Shown here one piece after another: positions 60,405-64,000 of a stretch of DNA of 64,000 nt. Under the pieces are notes generated by a model. The model saw only the letters and a list, made by a program, of their open reading frames with translations, had not been told where the DNA came from and searched no databases. This stretch comes from Prevotella sp. UBA2755. GTDB taxonomy: Bacteria; Bacteroidota; Bacteroidia; Bacteroidales; Bacteroidaceae. A program made the translations under genes and the position numbers. The stretch covers positions 332 to 64,331 of the forward strand of contig DEJF01000025.1 of assembly GCA_002353225.1 (NCBI GenBank), in the 5' to 3' direction. Position 1 is the stretch's first letter. Each line of letters opens with the position of its first letter.

Positions 60405-60437
60405 GGAGCGCAAGTCTCGGCTTGCGCCCCTTCTTTT
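60405..60437 (+). terminator. Terminator after TPR gene
   Basis: GCGCAAG (60408-60414) pairs with CTTGCGC (60421-60427) and CCCCTTCTTTTT follows. Confidence 0.8.
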
Positions 60438-60449
60438 TAATAAAAACGT

Positions 60450-62489
60450 ATGATTAGAAACTTATCCCTTCGCCGTATCCTGACCAGTATGATGCCATGC
60501 ATCCTATTGTTCTTTTTTGCATGCTCAAAGCAAGGTGATTCCGTTTCTACTCATCATGACACCAATGAAGGACAGGACTCTATCATCCAAGACATGATAG
60601 AGGAAGAACCTGAGAAAGCCCTGTTATTAGTAGACAGTCTTGAACAAAAACACCAGATTTCTAACTATAAGGCGAATTATCTCAGAGGACAGATTCACTA
60701 CAGGTTAGGTCAAGAACTGACCGCAGAACTATACTATAAGCGTGCTATTGCGGACAACAATCTCTATAACGAGGAACCCAAATTATACTATTATGTTGCC
60801 GACCAACTATCCACAATCCTTACGGTCAAGGGCGATCAGGATGGGGCTTTGATGACAGCCACAGACGCTTATGCTGTCGTACAGGAAGACACCACGAAGA
60901 TAGGACAGTTGTGGGCATCTATCCTACTACATGATATCGGCTATAGCCAAATGCAGTTAGGTCACAAGGCGGAAGCAGAGAAAAGTTTCACGAAGGCTTG
61001 GAATGATCTCAAACAACTTTCAGAAAAAGACTCTACTTTCGACATCACTCAAGTATGGGCACGTATCACCTATAATATTATTGATGCCTATACCAGTACG
61101 GAGCAGTTCCAGGAAGCCGCCCAATGGCTGACACATGGTGACGAGGCAATAGGAAAGATGGCATCCTCTCCTGACTGTCCTGCCTCTCTCGCCGAAGAAT
61201 ACATGGCAGGACTCAACACCCATAAGGCACTTGTCTATCTCAAGACAGGTAGACGTACCGAAGCAGAGAAAGCCTATCAGCGCTTTTTAGGTACTGCCTA
61301 TTCTAAGTCCAGTAAGGGTACCATAGAGCATTGTGAGTACCTTGAACTCGCAGGAAAATGGAATGAGTTAGCCAACCTGACTCCAAAGGTTGACTCCATT
61401 ATCCGCTCTTGGGGAACCCCGCCTTCACTTTATTATTTCAAATCATATCTCAAACCATACCTGAAAGGTTATATCCGTTCCGGGCGCACGACAGAGGCAC
61501 TTGCCATGGCGGAGCGTATTGCCGAACTTGCCGATTCCATCTATGATTATGAAAGAGAACATAATGCCGCAGAACTTGCCATTATGTATGAGACACAACA
61601 GAAAGAGAAACAGATTGCCGACCAACAGTCAATGCTGAAGAACCAGCGTTTCCTGATGGCATTTATCGGTATCCTGCTGTTACTCATCTCTTTGGTCATC
61701 ATCTCTCTTCTCCGTCTTCGCAATGCCAAGCAACTTGCTGAGAAGAACAAGGAACTGGAGCATAAGAACAAGGAACTGACAGAAGCCAATGCCCGTGCTG
61801 AGGAGTCGTCACGCATGAAGACAGACTTCATACAACAGATATCCCATGAGATCCGCACCCCACTGAATGTGCTGAGTGGTTTCACACAGGTGCTGACAAC
61901 CCCAGATACGGACCTGACCGATGAGGAGCGTCAAGACATCAACAATCGTATCACCATGAATACGAACCGTATCACAGAACTCGTCAATAAGATGCTGGAA
62001 CTCTCCGACATTCATAGCAAGAGCATCATCGAGCGTACCGATAAGGTAAACACCATACAAATAGCAGCCCAGGCAGTGGAAGGCTCTGACATTCCCAAAG
62101 CGAAACATATCACTTTTAACTTAGAGTACGACCCCTCTGCCGACAAAACGATACGCACCAACTCCCTGTCCGCCTCCCGTTCATTGGCATTATTACTGAA
62201 CAATGCCGCTAAATTCACCAAGGAAGGCAATGCGGAATTACGCATCACCCTCGATGACACCGCCCACATGGTCGTCTACACCGTTACCGATACGGGTATA
62301 GGTATTCCTCCCTATGAGGCAGAGCATATCTTTGAGGAGTTCTTCCAACTCGACAACTACTACGAGGGAACGGGTATCGGTCTCAGTGTGGCTCGTAGTA
62401 TTGTACGCCGTCTGGGTGGTGACATCCGTCTGGACACCAGTTATCAGGGTGGTGCCCGTTTCATCATGACCCTTCCTGACGAGGCATAA
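60450..62489 (+). CDS. TPR-sensor histidine kinase
   Basis: 679 residues. The N-terminus resembles a lipoprotein or membrane signal (SMMPCILLFFFACSKQ). Residues of about 45-385 are TPR-like helices facing the periplasm. A membrane helix lies at about 400-425 (LMAFIGILLLLISLVIISLL). The kinase has the H-box FIQQISHEIRTPLNVLSGF, N-box LALLLNNAAKFTKEG, G1 VTDTGIGIPPYEAEHIFEEF and G2 GTGIGLSVARSIVRRLGG. No receiver or DNA-binding domain is attached and no partner regulator is adjacent. Signal unknown. Confidence 0.92.
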   Translation: MIRNLSLRRILTSMMPCILLFFFACSKQGDSVSTHHDTNEGQDSIIQDMIEEEPEKALLLVDSLEQKHQISNYKANYLRGQIHYRLGQELTAELYYKRAIADNNLYNEEPKLYYYVADQLSTILTVKGDQDGALMTATDAYAVVQEDTTKIGQLWASILLHDIGYSQMQLGHKAEAEKSFTKAWNDLKQLSEKDSTFDITQVWARITYNIIDAYTSTEQFQEAAQWLTHGDEAIGKMASSPDCPASLAEEYMAGLNTHKALVYLKTGRRTEAEKAYQRFLGTAYSKSSKGTIEHCEYLELAGKWNELANLTPKVDSIIRSWGTPPSLYYFKSYLKPYLKGYIRSGRTTEALAMAERIAELADSIYDYEREHNAAELAIMYETQQKEKQIADQQSMLKNQRFLMAFIGILLLLISLVIISLLRLRNAKQLAEKNKELEHKNKELTEANARAEESSRMKTDFIQQISHEIRTPLNVLSGFTQVLTTPDTDLTDEERQDINNRITMNTNRITELVNKMLELSDIHSKSIIERTDKVNTIQIAAQAVEGSDIPKAKHITFNLEYDPSADKTIRTNSLSASRSLALLLNNAAKFTKEGNAELRITLDDTAHMVVYTVTDTGIGIPPYEAEHIFEEFFQLDNYYEGTGIGLSVARSIVRRLGGDIRLDTSYQGGARFIMTLPDEA

Positions 62490-62513
62490 AAAAGGCTTTC
62501 CTTTCGGAAAGCC
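62488..62513 (-). terminator. Terminator of the ferredoxin gene
   Basis: On the minus strand GGCTTTCC-GAAA-GGAAAGCC is followed by TTTTTT. It overlaps the kinase stop on the other strand. Confidence 0.8.
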
Positions 62514-62539
62514 CCATATTCATTTTAACTACACCTGTG

Positions 62540-62710
62540 TTAAGCAGGCAGGCTGATAGCCTCTGACGGACAAACGTCAGCACATGTGCCACACTCTGTG
62601 CAGACATCAGGGTTGATTGAATACTTATCGCCCTCAGAGATTGCTCCTGCTGGGCACTCATCGATACATGTTCCACATGCGATGCAGTCGTCACCAATTA
62701 CGTATGCCAT
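62540..62710 (-). CDS. 2[4Fe-4S] ferredoxin
   Basis: 56 residues read from the minus strand: MAYVIGDDCIACGTCIDECP continues to VCTECGTCADVCPSEAISLP. It has two complete CxxCxxCxxxCP sets for two [4Fe-4S] clusters, as in clostridial-type ferredoxins. Electron carrier, partner not visible. The -7 box TATCTTTG at 62760-62767 and the terminator at 62488-62513 make it a single-gene transcript of about 270 nt. Confidence 0.95.
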   Translation of the reverse strand: MAYVIGDDCIACGTCIDECPAGAISEGDKYSINPDVCTECGTCADVCPSEAISLPA

Positions 62711-62759
62711 AATCTTTTTTATTTAAAATGTTAATACTAAATACTTACTTTTGATGATG

Positions 62760-62767
62760 CAAAGATA
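62760..62767 (-). promoter_or_regulatory. -7 box for ferredoxin
   Basis: Reads TATCTTTG on the minus strand, 49 bp before the ferredoxin ATG. Confidence 0.55.
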
Positions 62768-62789
62768 GGAATATTTTTCGATATATACC

Positions 62790-62797
62790 TAACTTTG
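62790..62797 (+). promoter_or_regulatory. -7 box for porT-like gene
   Basis: TAACTTTG, 60 bp before the ATG at 62858. Confidence 0.45.
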
Positions 62798-62857
62798 GGT
62801 AGAATATTTTCATAATTTATACGATGTCGAAATAATAAAGAACCTTTTTCCTGCGTT

Positions 62858-63616
62858 ATGTTTAATGTGAACAAGAAACGATTATTTCTCTTAGCAATAT
62901 TGCTTGTCGGTATTCTTTCCGCACAAGCACAACAGCGTCGCGTGCAGCACAAGCCCTATATTGACTTGCGCCCATTGCACTTCGGCATCGTAGTAGGTAC
63001 GCATCTGCAAGACATTGAGTTTGAGAATGTGGGCCCACAGGTTCTTGTCGACGAGGAAGGCAATGTCAGTGAGCATCTCATCACGGCAGATGCCGACAAG
63101 TGGAACCCCGGTTTCTCCGTCGGTGTGCTTGCTGAGTTACGACTGCATGAGAACATTGCCTTGCGCTTCTCCCCCTCCATGCACTTCGGTGCCAAGCATC
63201 TTACCTTTCTTAATATGTTAGATCTTGACGAGGAAGGACGACCCCGTAAGGTGACGCAAGACTTGAAGAACACGTATGTCGGACTGCCTGTGAACATCAA
63301 GTTCAGTGCTCCCCGCTTCAACAACTACCGTCCTTTCATTGCTGCTGGTATCAGTGGGATGATCAACCTCACGGGAGGTGGTGAGGACTATGTCAGTCTG
63401 AAGCGTTTCTCATCCATGGTCGAGGTAGGTATCGGCTGTGACTTCTACCTGCCCTTCTTCAAGTTGATTCCTGAGTTGAAGTTCTGCTATGGTTTGGGCA
63501 ACAGTCTTGACACCAACCATATCAATGAACTGCGCGACACCAACAAACGAGCCTATGCAGGCAGTGTCAGCAGTTCACAGTCGAAGATGATCATGCTCTC
63601 GTTCTATTTCGAGTGA
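62858..63616 (+). CDS. porT: PorT-like outer-membrane protein
   Basis: 252 residues. Signal peptide RLFLLAILLVGILSAQAQ. The mature protein has the PorT family opening (YIDLRPLHFGIVVGTHLQDI), then alternating strands (GFSVGVLAELRLHENIALRF, RFNNYRPFIAAGISGMINLT) and a barrel-like end (SKMIMLSFYFE). PorT/SprT is a type IX secretion component; generic porin-family proteins share the fold, so the match is good but not decisive. It overlaps the convergent phosphoesterase gene by 13 bp. Confidence 0.82.
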   Translation: MFNVNKKRLFLLAILLVGILSAQAQQRRVQHKPYIDLRPLHFGIVVGTHLQDIEFENVGPQVLVDEEGNVSEHLITADADKWNPGFSVGVLAELRLHENIALRFSPSMHFGAKHLTFLNMLDLDEEGRPRKVTQDLKNTYVGLPVNIKFSAPRFNNYRPFIAAGISGMINLTGGGEDYVSLKRFSSMVEVGIGCDFYLPFFKLIPELKFCYGLGNSLDTNHINELRDTNKRAYAGSVSSSQSKMIMLSFYFE

Positions 63617-64000
63617 AGCGTCATCACCATCTTCCCCACGAAAATAGCATGCTTCCCGTTCTGGTCGACAGGCACCTGCTTGCCGTCCAAATCCTTCTCA
63701 TACTCCAATTGTTTGAAATAGGTATGCGTATGTCCACCTAACACCAAGTCGATATGGCGTGACCTCGGTATCATATATTGGTCGTCCTCCCCTCGGTTGC
63801 TATACCATCCCAAATGGGACAGACAGATGACGACATCGCATTTCTTATCTTTTTTCAGCATCGTCGCCGTCTCTAAAGCCACCTTTCCAGGGTCGAGATA
63901 CTTCACGCCCACACAGTTCTTTTCCGATACGAGTCCCTCCATCTTGGGGGAGAGTCCGAACACCCCGATCCTCACCCCATTCCGTTTGATGATGATATAC
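63604..64000 (-). CDS. Metallophosphoesterase / 5'-nucleotidase-like protein (partial)
   Basis: The last 131 or so residues of a gene whose start lies beyond the window. IIIKRNGVRIGVFGLSPKM opens the visible part, then DVVICLSHLGWYSNRGEDD and IDLVLGGHTHTYFKQLEYEK supply the His/Asn metal ligands of the calcineurin-like fold, as in UshA/5'-nucleotidase. FVGKMVMTLHSK ends it. The substrate is not visible. Confidence 0.88.
   Translation of the reverse strand, partial: YIIIKRNGVRIGVFGLSPKMEGLVSEKNCVGVKYLDPGKVALETATMLKKDKKCDVVICLSHLGWYSNRGEDDQYMIPRSRHIDLVLGGHTHTYFKQLEYEKDLDGKQVPVDQNGKHAIFVGKMVMTLHSK

Overview
The window looks like a chromosomal segment of a Prevotella/Segatella-type member of the Bacteroidales. 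The gene content is typical of that order: gldH, PorW/SprE-, PorX- and PorT-like type IX secretion genes, DUF1599, DUF4834 and DUF4923 families, a BspA-like leucine-rich protein, and an ExbB-ExbD-ExbD-TonB cluster. Most upstream regions carry the Bacteroidetes -7 promoter box TAnnTTTG, and Shine-Dalgarno sequences are largely absent. Nearly all of the window is coding, and most genes are housekeeping.

Layout. 0.1-0.8 kb: two small unknown genes, one with a sigma-region-4-like fold. 0.85-3.15 kb: a decaying minus-strand operon (NTF2-like gene, internally deleted aldo/keto reductase, flavodoxin fused by deletion to an SDR tail, AraC remnant) around a 701-bp segment bounded by 19-bp perfect inverted repeats. 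3.1-10.8 kb: small membrane protein, AraC regulator, two lipoproteins, an amidohydrolase-monooxygenase fusion, cca, and a PAP2-beta-barrel protein. 10.8-15.1 kb: DUF1599, a DoxX-type membrane protein read in frame into triosephosphate isomerase, a SPOR protein, folE. 15.1-21.7 kb: tRNA-Pro, aroA, PorW-like lipoprotein, porX, tsaE. 21.7-29.9 kb: trxA, dnaE, psd, pssA, pyrH, birA, tadA. 29.9-33.9 kb: lone receiver, sugar MFS porter and GH51 arabinofuranosidase. 34.1-37.8 kb: metF, holB, ricT, gldH. 37.8-44.2 kb: purH (IMP cyclohydrolase domain only), mreB, mreC, mreD, mrdA, rodA on the minus strand. 44.5-45.3 kb: a MntA-HepT toxin-antitoxin cassette between 30-bp direct repeats. 45.4-48.5 kb: BspA-like surface protein ending in dockerin repeats. 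48.8-54.7 kb: DUF4923, tRNA-Met, START-like, LptF/G permease, ribBA, aminotransferase. 54.9-62.7 kb: TonB-energising cluster, PstS-like lipoprotein, TPR protein, TPR histidine kinase, ferredoxin. 62.9-64 kb: PorT-like protein and a metallophosphoesterase cut by the window edge.

How the genes work together. The elongasome operon (mreBCD, PBP2, RodA) builds the lateral wall. psd and pssA make phosphatidylethanolamine. The GH51 enzyme and the divergent sugar porter form a small arabinose unit. PorW, PorX, PorT and GldH point to type IX secretion, but the core channel genes are not in this window.

The least explained signal is intergenic. At least five intergenic loci hold short arrays, mostly of three units, with an exact 22-bp period but a different core word at each locus. 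Two of these loci also share a 23-bp element containing TTGATAATCAG, and related 8-9-bp arrays sit in other gaps.
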